DNA of 64,000 bases from Apostichopus japonicus (taxonomy: Eukaryota > Echinodermata > Holothuroidea > Aspidochirotida > Stichopodidae), in the NCBI RefSeq assembly GCF_037975245.1, contig NC_092563.1, positions 24,396,960-24,460,959 on the forward strand, in the 5' to 3' direction. The translations under genes were made by a program, and so were the position numbers. The number at the start of each line of letters is the position of its first letter. Position 1 is the stretch's first letter. The notes beneath the pieces were generated by a model, which worked only from the letters and a program-made list of their open reading frames with translations, had not been told where the DNA came from and made no database searches. This document shows, one piece after another, positions 51,301 through 59,966 of the stretch.

Positions 51301-53082
51301 GCAATAGAAAGTTAACTTTTTCAGATTGCCGCACGCGGTTTGGGGCGAGTCTTCAATGCCTTTTTAAGCAACTTCAAATCCATGTCAACTAGATGACTTC
51401 TTACCTTCTTTTGAGCCAACAGAGTTGAAATAACCTGCTGAGAAACCTCCCGTAAAGGCACCATGGAAGCGTCTTCGCCCCTGTTCATCCTTTACCACTT
51501 GGTTCTCAACAGCAGTTAAGTTCAATTTTGGACCATCTGTATAAAGGGGAAAATTCAAGAAGATAAGTGAACTTCATGTGTTTACAAACATTCAAAGAGC
51601 TAAGGGATATAAGATATTTCATAACAATACTGGCAAAACGTCCTACAGTATACACTACAAAGTTACATTAAAAGAAATTGCTTCAACTTGAGAAGGTGGT
51701 AAATGTGTTAAATGTATTATATATAAAATCTCCAGTCATGTCAAATAGCAGTTGCCCTTAAAAGTTAAGTTGCTGATATTTTTATTATCCGGGCAAAACT
51801 GCTATCTACTTCATAACCCTAGCAAAAAGTTAAAAACCAAACCCAAACTTGAAATGGCAATTGTCCATGGTTACTACCTATTGACTTTATTTTAATTTCT
51901 TGATATTTGCTGCAACTAGTTTAGTGTATTGATGAAGACAAGGTGTAATATACTATGCTAGTGTATACTATGCTCTACGTCAATAGCCAATCTGAGTCTA
52001 AGTAAAGTTTAAGACATAATACTTGAGAAATCTGTAAATATATCCTAACTTACTATTTGCTCAAAAGTGCCACTTTGTATCCCTGTTATACTAGTTCCAT
52101 AAAGAGAGCAAAATTAGGCTAAAAATCTGCACCCTGCACTTACAATAGGGTAACTTTCTTTGATGAGACCGCATCTAGTTTATGGTCGTGCCTATTCACC
52201 CGACAGAATAAGAGAATCGTATCATGTTATCCGCCCAACAGTTGGATGAATAAGGGGTAGTGCCCTCATTATTTAACCGACTGCTGGGTGAATAAGGGAA
52301 TGCATCATTATATTCCCGGGCTAGCAACTGGATGAATAAGCACTATCATTCATTCCCAACCATCTGGATGAAAGAGACATATCATGTTATCTATCCCACA
52401 GCTGAACAAAAAATTGGAGGACTGCCATGTTATTAATCCAGCTGCAGGGGAATAACTTGACTCGTTTTCGTAAAATTTGATAGAGGCCTGAGTTGAAAGA
52501 CACAGGTAGCCTACTGCCGGGTCAAGATAAATGGGCATATTACGTTTAGAATTATTAACCTGTTATCTGCACTTGCCGACTAACTTGACAGAGGTGGTAG
52601 GCTGTGCAAATGTTACCTACAATTACGAGAGATGATTCTCAACAGCATACCAAGGATTGTGTTGTTCTATGTCAAAAGAATGTACATGCTACTCATGCTA
52701 GGCCTACTGTATTTCAATCAAGAATTGTAAGTGCAACTTCATGTTAATTGAACGCTGTACCATTCTTGCCATGGCCATATCACCGTGACAAAGTCACGTG
52801 AATATTGCACTTTGCACGCGAATAGTGGTAAAACATTACCACTCATACGGCTACTGGACAGGTACAGAGCTGTTGAGTTACCGATGAATAATCTACGTCG
52901 TAAATTTCGTGCAACTGGTGCACATATAAAATGATACTACTAGCGGCGAAAAATTTACAATGAGCTACATTACTTTCAAATAAAATGGATTCATTATGTG
53001 CGTAATATTCACCTTCATCATCATCTAATGGTTCTCCATAGGTAAAGAAGCTCTCGCCATCATCATCATCGTCGGAGGTCAT
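33273..53082 (-). CDS. gpatch1: G-patch domain-containing protein 1 (complete, 16 coding exons)
   Basis: Gene-level entry. Sixteen exons join in frame into 2451 nt, giving 816 codons plus a stop. Order: acidic N-terminus; the conserved block [46 protein letters not shown]; the G-patch ([11 protein letters not shown], near residue 160); FGPDD; a stretch with DDDIYSTDD and [51 protein letters not shown]; and a long lysine/arginine/serine-rich tail. These match metazoan GPATCH1, a nuclear protein of the spliceosome related to plant TOUGH. G-patches bind and stimulate DEAH-box RNA helicases, and GPATCH1 has been linked to DHX35. The human protein is about 931 residues; this one is shorter in the middle. 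The start ATG at 53082 precedes an acidic stretch like that of other members. Confidence 0.93.
34098..34462 (-). CDS. gpatch1: gpatch1 exon 15
   Basis: It encodes [14 protein letters not shown], aligning with human EEFGPRLPPV, then a histidine-, arginine- and serine-rich tail probably containing nuclear localisation signals. Donor GTAAGT. Confidence 0.92.
35343..35469 (-). CDS. gpatch1: gpatch1 exon 14
   Basis: It encodes [14 protein letters not shown] and a serine/aspartate-rich run, matching RPSMDLFRAIF plus the acidic stretch of human GPATCH1. The donor GTTTAC is weak but keeps frame. Confidence 0.9.
36182..36290. repeat. G-rich minisatellite in gpatch1 intron 13
   Basis: On the plus strand, the unit GGGGGATGTTGGGTGGGGGT is repeated about four times after a G13 run. 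It ends about 25 bases from the exon 13 donor. The G-tracts have the spacing needed for quadruplexes on the non-coding strand. Confidence 0.9.
36315..36621 (-). CDS. gpatch1: gpatch1 exon 13
   Basis: It encodes [20 protein letters not shown], a serine/threonine-rich linker, [11 protein letters not shown] and an acidic end. SRWD and the VYNFLT motif have human counterparts. Donor GTAAAA. Confidence 0.93.
36622..38812. other. gpatch1 intron 12
   Basis: The intron holds the hAT-like element 37592-38018 and G-rich patches near 37290 and 37440. No further exon was found, and exons 12 and 13 join in frame without one. Confidence 0.6.
37592..38018. mobile_element. Short DNA transposon with CAGAGATGCCAACC inverted ends
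   Basis: A perfect 14-bp inverted repeat, CAGAGATGCCAACC at the left and GGTTGGCATCTCTG at the right, encloses 427 bp. The flanks CATACC and CATTCC are only loosely similar, so the target duplication has decayed or the ends are slightly different. CAG-starting ends of this type are common in hAT elements. There is no transposase. Confidence 0.72.
38813..38940 (-). CDS. gpatch1: gpatch1 exon 12
   Basis: It encodes [20 protein letters not shown] followed by [11 protein letters not shown], among the most conserved parts of the family. Ends in phase 2 at GTAATT. Confidence 0.95.
39314..39486 (-). CDS. gpatch1: gpatch1 exon 11
   Basis: It encodes [19 protein letters not shown] and [11 protein letters not shown], matching human MTEWERGRERDEFARAA and LSSRF. 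Donor GTAGAT. Confidence 0.93.
39980..40078 (-). CDS. gpatch1: gpatch1 exon 10
   Basis: It encodes 33 polar residues ([16 protein letters not shown] and so on) with no clear counterpart that I can place in human GPATCH1. It was kept because acceptor, donor (GTAAGT) and phase 1-1 all fit. Confidence 0.75.
40400..40547 (-). CDS. gpatch1: gpatch1 exon 9
   Basis: It encodes [15 protein letters not shown] and ends [11 protein letters not shown], like human YPPPELPRDYRPVH and RAELLGETPI. Donor GTAAAA. Confidence 0.9.
40548..42170. other. gpatch1 intron 8
   Basis: No exon was found. A low-complexity patch built from ATACCACATA/AAATACCATA lies at about 41775-41870; otherwise the sequence is unremarkable and AT-rich. 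Confidence 0.55.
42171..42235 (-). CDS. gpatch1: gpatch1 exon 8
   Basis: A short exon of 21 codons containing LDGFTAAS, which aligns with ILDGFSLAS in human GPATCH1. Acceptor TCTAG, donor GTAATG. It lies 4.6 kb from exon 7. Confidence 0.85.
42390..42655 (+). mobile_element. Non-LTR retrotransposon 3' tail
   Basis: A GT-rich stretch leads into ATGGGAGCGCTCTACTAGAC, TTCCTTTCAC and a final AAACAAATAAAT. The same landmarks in the same order end the LINE fragment at 53684-54716, so I take this as another 5'-truncated 3' UTR of that family. It lies in gpatch1 intron 7, antisense to the gene. Confidence 0.65.
44930..45530. repeat. Tandem repeat, ~144-bp unit, four copies
   Basis: The phrase CATGTTTACAA or its variants recurs at 44949, 45093, 45238 and 45382. 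CTGGATCTACATACTA and TGACCTTTGACC recur in each unit. It is located in gpatch1 intron 7. Confidence 0.85.
46860..46995 (-). CDS. gpatch1: gpatch1 exon 7
   Basis: It encodes [19 protein letters not shown] through FGWTAPKTT, matching the conserved AFG.GA.EE.DDDIY and GWTAP motifs of the family. Donor GTGAGT. Confidence 0.94.
47901..48154 (-). CDS. gpatch1: gpatch1 exon 6
   Basis: It encodes an acidic linker, then [22 protein letters not shown] and MNLFG. The donor was set at TCG|GTTGGT because only this phase joins to AFGIGAFEE in exon 7; a GTAGCT four bases downstream breaks the frame. Confidence 0.88.
48220..48300 (+). repeat. Possible tRNA-derived SINE remnant
   Basis: CAATTGGGAGGTTTCCGGTTCGATCGCGGGTGGG resembles the 3' half of a tRNA with a near-consensus B box (GGTTCGATC), but there is no convincing A box or cloverleaf. 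It sits in gpatch1 intron 5. Confidence 0.35.
49169..49266 (-). CDS. gpatch1: gpatch1 exon 5 (G-patch)
   Basis: It carries the G-patch core [15 protein letters not shown] followed by a lysine-rich run. The conserved glycines and the tryptophan are intact. Donor GTAAAC. Confidence 0.95.
49622..49770 (-). CDS. gpatch1: gpatch1 exon 4
   Basis: It encodes [12 protein letters not shown] through LNDLVTVT, aligning with the human DLSEFGIAPK region. Donor GTAAGT; ends in phase 2. Confidence 0.93.
50178..50578. repeat. Degenerate local duplications in gpatch1 intron 3
   Basis: TTGATTCAATTGACTGTGGA is repeated in modified form near 50178, 50290 and 50491. A stretch around 50360-50396 resembles the 3' end of exon 3 and its donor region (50560-50597). 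The array abuts the exon. Confidence 0.65.
50579..50667 (-). CDS. gpatch1: gpatch1 exon 3 (GC donor)
   Basis: It encodes [11 protein letters not shown] through EDFMDDE. The reading frame into exon 4 (DLGEYG) works only if the intron starts at GC (GAG|GCTAGT, 50578-50577). The nearest GT, four bases further on, would shift the frame and hit a stop. Confidence 0.9.
50998..51367. mobile_element. MITE with TTAA target duplication, copy 2
   Basis: It is homologous to 21831-22198 from end to end, sharing the internal CAGCTTGCTACCGTCGGTAA and CGATGGACATCTCAGGTCCA. Each end abuts TTAA. It is inserted in gpatch1 intron 2, close to exon 2. Confidence 0.87.
51405..51536 (-). CDS. gpatch1: gpatch1 exon 2
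   Basis: It encodes the family's best conserved N-terminal block, with [20 protein letters not shown] at its centre. Acceptor TATACAG, donor GTAAGA. A TTAA MITE ends 37 bases beyond the donor. Confidence 0.95.
52190..52460. repeat. Degenerate ~42-bp minisatellite
   Basis: GAATAAG or a near variant recurs at 52206, 52248, 52290, 52334, 52370, 52404 and 52450. Many units also have CATCATTAT-like and CCCAACAGTTGG-like phrases. It lies in gpatch1 intron 1. Confidence 0.75.
53013..53082 (-). CDS. gpatch1: gpatch1 exon 1
   Basis: Start codon and 23 codons plus one base, encoding the acidic beginning [20 protein letters not shown]. The donor is GTGAAT. Phase 0 to 1. Confidence 0.88.
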
Positions 53083-53683
53083 TGTGTGTAGTTGTTGTAA
53101 GTTTGATTAAGACCTAACAAGAACTTCATTCCAAAACGTCGAATTTGCACTGGGGGTACTGTTAAATGATAAATTCTGTCAGTCTCACATACAACTCTTC
53201 AGGTAGCGTCATCGGATTTTACATCGACACAAAAAATGACACAATAAATTATTTTAAGAAATTTGATGATGAATCGGTTCACTAATATGTATTTTATATC
53301 CCAGTTTGATTCATTGGTCATCCATATGTTTGGTAAAATCATTGTTTGGAATACGTTGTCCAATTAAATCTCGTTCCCCATCTTTCAAAACCGAAACTGT
53401 TTGACCACCGCCACAGACATTGACCTACCGCAATTTCTATGACCACCGCTCACTTTCCCGGGATCTTTCTATGCTTCTTAGCCAGACAATGTTTGTGACA
53501 ATGGCAGTGAATGTGGGGTATCATTTACGCACGTATGTTGGGATGCACATATTGTACGGTTACATATCAATCAAATCACTACTATTCCCACATTGCAATG
53601 CATACACGATTTATTATGACTGTGAAGAGGAACGAGTTGTAGCTAAGTAGCTACCTTCTTAAAACCATAGAAATTGATTAGGG

Positions 53684-54716
53684 GTGGTGGTCAACAAAGT
53701 AAAATTGTTAACAGCCGATCCACGTGATAATACCAGTCATTTATTCTCCTCCATAAACGTGCTCAAGTTCACAGATCTCATTTCCTTAAATGTTCTGACG
53801 TTTAATTATCGTGCTATGAACAATCTGCTTCCAAGTTATTTTGCTACCTTTTATACAATTGGTCACTCTATTCACAGTTATAATACTAGACAGTGGCGTA
53901 GGAAGGTACTTTTGAGTAAGGGGGGGGGGGCTGAAGACTGATGGCCGACCTGGGCCCGGGAGGGGTCTAAGGGGAGGGGGTGTCCCCCTCCCCTTTGGAT
54001 TTTTTTGGCATTTCCAGGTGGCCTCAGATGCAATTTGGTGCAATATAGCACACTTCAACACCCACTCCATTTTTTAAAAATTTTTGCATTTTCACCTGGC
54101 CTTAGATGCAATTTGGTGCTCCAAATGAGATTTTTTTCTCATTTGGAAATGAAAAAGGGGTTTTCTGACTTGCGAAGCGGGGGGGGGGGCGGAATAATAC
54201 TTCCGCCCCCATATTTTTCACTGGGGGCTGGCACCCCCAGCCCCCCGGTTCCTACGCCCTTGATACTAGACGAGCTGGTCATTTACGTGCTTCTTTTTGT
54301 CGTAATTCAAAGAGTATGCAAAGCCTCCGTTATCGATCTATTTCTTTGTGGAACAATCTTTCGATCAAACTTGAAATCCTACACTTCCGTGGCTTCGTTC
54401 AGGCGACATCTGAAAAATTACTATGAAAGCCTTTATTGATTGTATCCGTTGTAAGGGGTAGGAGTAGGTGGTGGTGTTTTTTTTTTTGGGGGGGGGGTAG
54501 TGTTTTTGGTCTTATTTGTTAAGGTTATCTGTTTTTCTTGGGGGGTGGGTTCTTTTTTAGGTGTTAAGGTTTTCTATTTTCTTTGATGGGAGTACTCTAT
54601 TCGATTAAGCCCACAAGGGTTTCTTAGTTTACTTCCTTTCACATATATTACTTATTTGCAGTTATATTGTCTTGTTCACCTTGTATTACTATGTGTTGAA
54701 ACAAATAAATCACCAT
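53684..54716 (+). mobile_element. Non-LTR retrotransposon 3' fragment, interrupted by a MITE
   Basis: The left part (about 53690-53890) encodes a typical LINE reverse-transcriptase C-terminal pattern with LFSSINVLKFTDLI, NNLLPSYF and IHSYNTR. The right part (54271-54437) continues with SLRYRSISLWNNLS and ends in a stop codon. The MITE 53891-54262 sits between them. A GT-rich 3' UTR follows, ending in AAACAAATAAAT. The upstream part of the element is missing, so it is dead. Confidence 0.78.
53891..54262. mobile_element. hAT MITE, 372 bp, copy 2
   Basis: Same family as 30892-31257, with the same CAGTGGCGTAGGAAGG start and CCTACGCCCTTG end. Perfect 8-bp target duplications ATACTAGA flank it at 53883-53890 and 54263-54270. 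Confidence 0.94.
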
Positions 54717-54726
54717 CAATGACCTA

Positions 54727-55270
54727 CAGGCAGTGTCGTGCACAGGATTTTGAAGGCGGGGTAGGAGGGTAAATTCCAATTTCCCCGACTGATTACGGTA
54801 TGGACTTTTGTGGAAGGGCCAGCGGCGAATGTAGGATTTCATAAAAGAGGGCAATTCAGTTGGGTCACGTTTTTACCGGACCTCTCTCTAGAGGGTCTTT
54901 GGTCGACCACAGACAAATGGAGCATTCTGAGACAAATATTTAGGTCTGATACATGTTGCTTTAACGCAAGGTTGTGCAAATAAATTGGCCTAGTAGCCTA
55001 ATCAACAAAAGTCCCACCCTGGCTGCTTTAGGTGGTGACATGAATCTCTATGGGAGTATCAGATGTGAATGAAGTATGTTATAATGGAGGGGGTGCTGTC
55101 GTGTTGTCATTGCAGCCAACACCTATATATGGTTGGTGTGGGGTCCCGCCCTATAATTAAGGCTATCATTTAGGTTTTGATAAGTAGCTCTAAATGGAAT
55201 GAAGGATTATATAATGTGTGCAAGTAATGTGAAGGGTAAGAAATGGGTCAGAAGTGTTTTCATCTCCTAA
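54727..55270. repeat. Dispersed repeat shared with 60083-60360
   Basis: CAGTGTCGTGCACAGGATTT, GGAAGGGCCAG, GGGGTC and TAAGTAGCTCTAAA occur in the same order in both places. Boundaries and class are unclear. Confidence 0.5.
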
Positions 55271-55476
55271 CAGAATTGCACTGTTTAATAACCATGTTTC
55301 ATAACAATTAAAAGGATTTATAAAGTTTGTGAACATTTCACGGGCGTATCTGACAAAGAATAGATCGACATACATGACTTTGTGAATTAAGATAAAATTA
55401 TATTCGTTTTTCTTTGTACAGTATAGATTTTTTTTTTTTTGCCAAAAAGAAAAAAATTATTCATGAGGTAACTTAT

Positions 55477-57672
55477 CAGGCGCGTATCCAGGATTTTCAA
55501 ACCCGGGGGGCGCGAATTACTATCTAAGCGGAGCGCCACCATCGGTTGGCGCGCAGCGTACAAGAAAATTTCTTGTTTTGAAACCCCCCCAGATCACCGG
55601 AAACGGCACTTCTCGGGCTTGAAATGACCAACCAGATGTACACTTTTTGCCTGAGAACCAGGTATTTCCTAATAGTTTTTTTTTCCATCCTTACCTTTTT
55701 GAAGTTTGTCAACCCGGCACACATCATGTTCGACCTGATGGCATCTCCTGTGGGTCTTTGCTTTTGTAGGTGATTCTACGTCGCGGCCCACAATACCCGT
55801 CAGTCCCACTTTTCAAGCCCCATATTTGTTCAGAATTTGAAAATTCACATTTCTCGTGAATAAACTCACTTCAAAACATACCCATAATGTTGTACAAAAT
55901 TTCATCTATGGACAACCAATATAGAAAAACTTCCTTGAACCCCTAACAGACCGGTCAAAATTGCACTAGTAGAGGGAAATGTGATGCAGAATGTTGGTCA
56001 GAAATTTTGGAAAATTCAGACACAGTTAATTTATTGGTGTACAAACATTAAAACCTCTTATAACGGCTATTATAAAACTTGGTTGAAGGAAATGAAAAAA
56101 TAGCAGATATTTCCGAAACCGAACACTACACACATAGGCGTAGGAGGCGCGGCGGCAGTGGCGGAGCTAGGGGTATTGGTCAGGAGTGGCGAGAATGGTC
56201 TGTAGGAGCGCTTTCTACACTATCTAAGCGGAGCGCCACCACTGGTTGGCGCGTAGCGTACAGAAAATTTTTGAATAAAGATACTCCCTAGATCGCCGGA
56301 AATGACCCTTTCCGGGCCTGGCTAATTTGCAGATAAACGAAGAATAAGGTGTCATCGCCAAATTACACCAACAAAATGTGAGAAATGTCAATAAGTAGAT
56401 GAGAGCGCAATAAAAAAGTTAATAATCTAGAATAAGTAAAAAGTGGTAAAGAGCTGAAAAAGGCGCCAGCAGTCCATTTGAGTCCGTCAGGGGGGGGGGG
56501 GGGGCATCCACCCCCGACCGTATGGACGCTCCGCCACTGCGCGGCGGGGGTGCAGCCCCTAATTCGCCATTACTAATGTAAAAGAGAGTTTTGACATAAT
56601 TGGACCTCCATGCTTTTTATACATCTACATGAGACATGTCGTTGTTTACATTAGCATCCCGCGAAATACTGCGCAATTTTAACGGACCGTACGGTACATG
56701 ATGGCATGCGATGTAATAACCGATGCTTGCTTTTATGATATTGACATGAACACGTTGAACGCGCGCTTCTCGCGCGAAAATTTTTGGTTATTTTTTCAGG
56801 CAAGTCGGACAGTTTTGAGGCTTTTCATCCTAGAACGCCATTTTCATGCTCACTGATATGATGTGATATCTGCTGTTTGCGTTACAAATTCGAACAGGCG
56901 CGTAGCGAGGAATTTGCCAAGGGAGGGGCGAAGCCTGTAGGCAAATTATCTAAGCGTAGCGCCACCATAGGTTGGCGCGAAGCGTACAAGAAAATTTTGG
57001 CCGAAAATGCCTCCCAGATCGCTGGAAATGGCACTACCCAGGACCATTTGTTAGCGCGAAGCGTACAAGCAAATTTTGGCCGAAAATGTCTCCCAGATCG
57101 CTGGAAATGACACTTCCCAGGCCTTGTAAGTTGCCTCTAAGCACTTTCTATTTTGAAATTACTTAGCGATATCATTTAAAAAAATGCTGAATGGGGGGGG
57201 CGGGCGGTCGCCCCCATCCCAAAATGCGTCATGTGTCCCCGACGACACGGTCGAGTTTGAGACCAGCCACAGTTGGTTTCATAGCACAATTCTACACACG
57301 CGTTATGATAGACCATATATAGTACATATATAGATCATTAGTGAGAGAGGAAAATGGAAACGTCAAAAAATGGAGTTGTCGGTGTAAGGGGTAGGGTGAG
57401 TCACACTTTTACGAAATCATTGATCCGTCACTGGCTACCCTTCAGCGCTGTAATGATGTCACTGTTCCTCTTTCTCTCCCCGGTGTCTTCGCGTTTTTCT
57501 TTTACTCCCTCCTTTTCTCCTTTTTCTCTCTTTCTTCTTTTTCTTTTCCCTTCCTTCCTCTCCTCCTCCTCTTTTTCCCCTCTTTTTTCCTTTTTTCTTC
57601 TCTTTTTTTCTCTCCTCTTTTTCTTACCCGGGGGGCGCGCGCCCCCAACGCCCCCCCCTGGATACGCACCTG
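55477..57672. mobile_element. Large non-autonomous DNA transposon, copy 2 (5-bp target duplication)
   Basis: Same ends as copy 1 (26249-28189): CAGGCGCGTATCCAGG and CCTGGATACGCACCTG, here flanked by CTTAT on both sides. It carries the nested hAT element 56156-56539 and further copies of the shared ~95-bp core near 55519, 56945 and 57050. The pyrimidine tract near its right end matches that of copy 1. Confidence 0.85.
56156..56539. mobile_element. Nested hAT-like element, 384 bp
   Basis: Perfect 12-bp inverted ends CAGTGGCGGAGC and GCTCCGCCACTG, with a perfect 8-bp target duplication CGCGGCGG at 56148-56155 and 56540-56547. It is inserted inside the larger transposon 55477-57672 and therefore younger. 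It also contains one copy of the ~95-bp shared core. Confidence 0.93.
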
Positions 57673-58489
57673 CTTATATATGATAAAACTCTCAGTTCTA
57701 GTTATTATTGTACATTGACAAATAAACAAACATGTTATAAGGTGTCAACTTGCAATTGATTACATTAGCAGCTTCTGTTATTCATATTAATTTCTTAAAG
57801 AATGATGTGTTTATCCGTAAGAATTGTTTTCAAGTCGTTATATGTAGGCCTACTTCACACATGCGCTACTGATGATGAAAATATGAATTTCAGCATATTT
57901 ACAGCATCAAGACAAGAAATCATAGGGTGAGAGAACATTTTTTGTATTAAAGATCTATTTAGAAATAAAGAAAAAAAGAACTAGTGTGCAGGATGTCTTT
58001 TGTGTGCTTATTGTGATTAATTATCACAAAAATACGTAGAAATATGGTAAGTTTAGCAAATACAAAACACAATATCGAACCTTTTTAAACAAGATGATCT
58101 TAAGTACAATGTGTCATTATCTTTAATTCAGAGATGAATATTTAAGAAACTCATCCCCGTAAAAATATGAGAACAAGTGCCGGGGGGAAATATATATTTG
58201 CCAAGTATGATGAGTAGGTCATCAGTATTACTCTCAAATATGCTAGAAATTCCATCAAGCACTTAACTGAAATTCCCAACAGTGCGATATTTAATTGTTT
58301 ATTGTAACATAAACAAAAAAAGCGAAGAATCAGAACTTCCAGCATGTATTTTGAAGACTTCTAGCAATTTGGGGCGTGCTAAAATTTGGGGCCAATACTG
58401 ATGTACGGACCTTTTACTAACTTGTATCTGTAAAATTAGCAATAACGTTTCATATATGTACACATTCTGCACACGGTAGATTTTTCTGA

Positions 58490-59035
58490 AATAATAATAA
58501 ATAAATACCAAATATTAAAGTGCTGTTATCATGAAATAAAACATGCTCAGGAGCACTGTATACAAAAGAACCAATACCTGGAATATAAAATAACAACTTA
58601 AGAAAACCTTAAAGTAATAACAACAGCAGTAAAAGTAAAAAAAACAATGATATAAGACAGGGTTGTAAAACACAATGAAGAACATAAAAATATAAATATA
58701 CTTAAAAATGGGCACAGTAATGTGAATAAAACGACGAATAAGATTAATACCCATACTCAAGCCTAAAAAGATAAGTTTTCAAATGCTTCTTAAAAGTGTC
58801 AATAGATATGATATTTTTCAAGTGACGAGGAAGAGAATTCCAGAGTTTAGGACCTACTGCACTGAACGAACAATCGCCATATGTGACTTTGTTTGTACGA
58901 GGAATAACTAGAGAAAGATGACTTTGGGACGGTACCGGTTATGCCCTAGCTGGCGTGTAGCGTTTCACCAAATCAGTCATATAACTCGGAGATTGATCGT
59001 GAAGAATACGAAATAAGAAGCAATTTTACTTTTAC
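58490..59035 (-). mobile_element. Non-LTR retrotransposon 3' fragment (degenerate)
   Basis: On the minus strand the frame reads a LINE C-terminal pattern, including VGPKLWNSLPRHLKN and SIDTFKKHLKTYLF. It contains an in-frame stop upstream and then an AT-rich 3' UTR ending in an ATT-rich tail near 58490. Truncated at its 5' end; a dead copy. Confidence 0.75.
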
Positions 59036-59109
59036 TAATTACAGGCTTTTTAATACATTTTTCACATTACTTTCATCATTATACCCCGTACCATACCAAT
59101 GTACAAAAG

Positions 59110-59264
59110 TCATCGGTCATTTACAACACCCATTTCACCATACAGGAAAAAAATCACATGTGCAACGTATTCACTATGTCCTTGTTCATCGGTCATTTAC
59201 AACACCCTTTTCACCATACAGGAAAAAAATCACATGTGCAACGTATTCACTATGTCCTTGTTCA
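59110..59264. repeat. 76-bp tandem duplication
   Basis: TCATCGGTCATTTACAACAC and the following bases through TATGTCCTTGTTCAT occur twice, 76 bases apart, with very few differences. Confidence 0.93.
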
Positions 59265-59796
59265 TTCTCTAGTTCAAACCAATGCTCGCTATTCCTAACT
59301 CTAGCAAAAGCTCAGCTAACAACAATCTATACACTTATGAAGTACAATACGTCACTTCGTTTATAATAATGCCAATAATGAAAGCGGTGTTTTGTCATAA
59401 CATTCAACAAGGTGATAGTTTCGCATTTCAATTGGTTCATTCGGCTAATTATTTTCTATAGTTGTTTTTAGTATCCACATATTGTTTGCCGTTGGATTTT
59501 CAAAGGGTACACCATGTAAACACAAGATACTGAATCCATGAAACAGAAATATGGCAGTTGGGTTATCTGTCGTTGGTACACAGCTTAGCTTACGGTTTAC
59601 ATATACAACCAGTAAATTATAGTAAAGCATTTTTCAGTCCGATCATTACTCAAGCTACTCTGACTGAGTATTGATTCAATGATCTATCGATGTATTTCTA
59701 ATCTGCATACTTTTAGAAATCAATTAGTTGTAAGACATGTCTTATGGAATTGGTAAGAGACCTATTGTTATCCTGTTGAAACACCGAGAGGAAGGG

Positions 59797-59966
59797 TCAC
59801 ACTTTACTTGTCGATGAAGGTGAGGTTAGAGGAGACCATTCAAATTGAGACGATCTATTTCGAAACTTGGTTCTACCAATCAGAGCCAAGCTTGCGATGA
59901 TGACACAGCCAATTACCAAGACGGTTAGTAAAACACCTTTCAAGCATGACGATCTTGACATTAATT
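59797..59966 (-). CDS. Terminal exon: transmembrane helix and cytoplasmic tail
   Basis: About 21 uninterrupted hydrophobic residues (GVLLTVLVIGCV... to SLALIG) are followed by the basic stop-transfer RTKFRNR and a 19-residue tail. The last residues are TSKV and then TGA. S-K-V has the class I PDZ-ligand form (S/T-x-V). Confidence 0.8.

Larger units (their letters stand above)
53083..59796. other. Intergenic region between gpatch1 and the membrane HYR gene
   Basis: This 6.7 kb stretch is mostly mobile-element debris, listed separately. Between the elements (for example 57680-58480 and 59270-59790) I see only AT-rich sequence. No promoter element for gpatch1 could be identified with confidence next to 53082. 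Confidence 0.6.
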
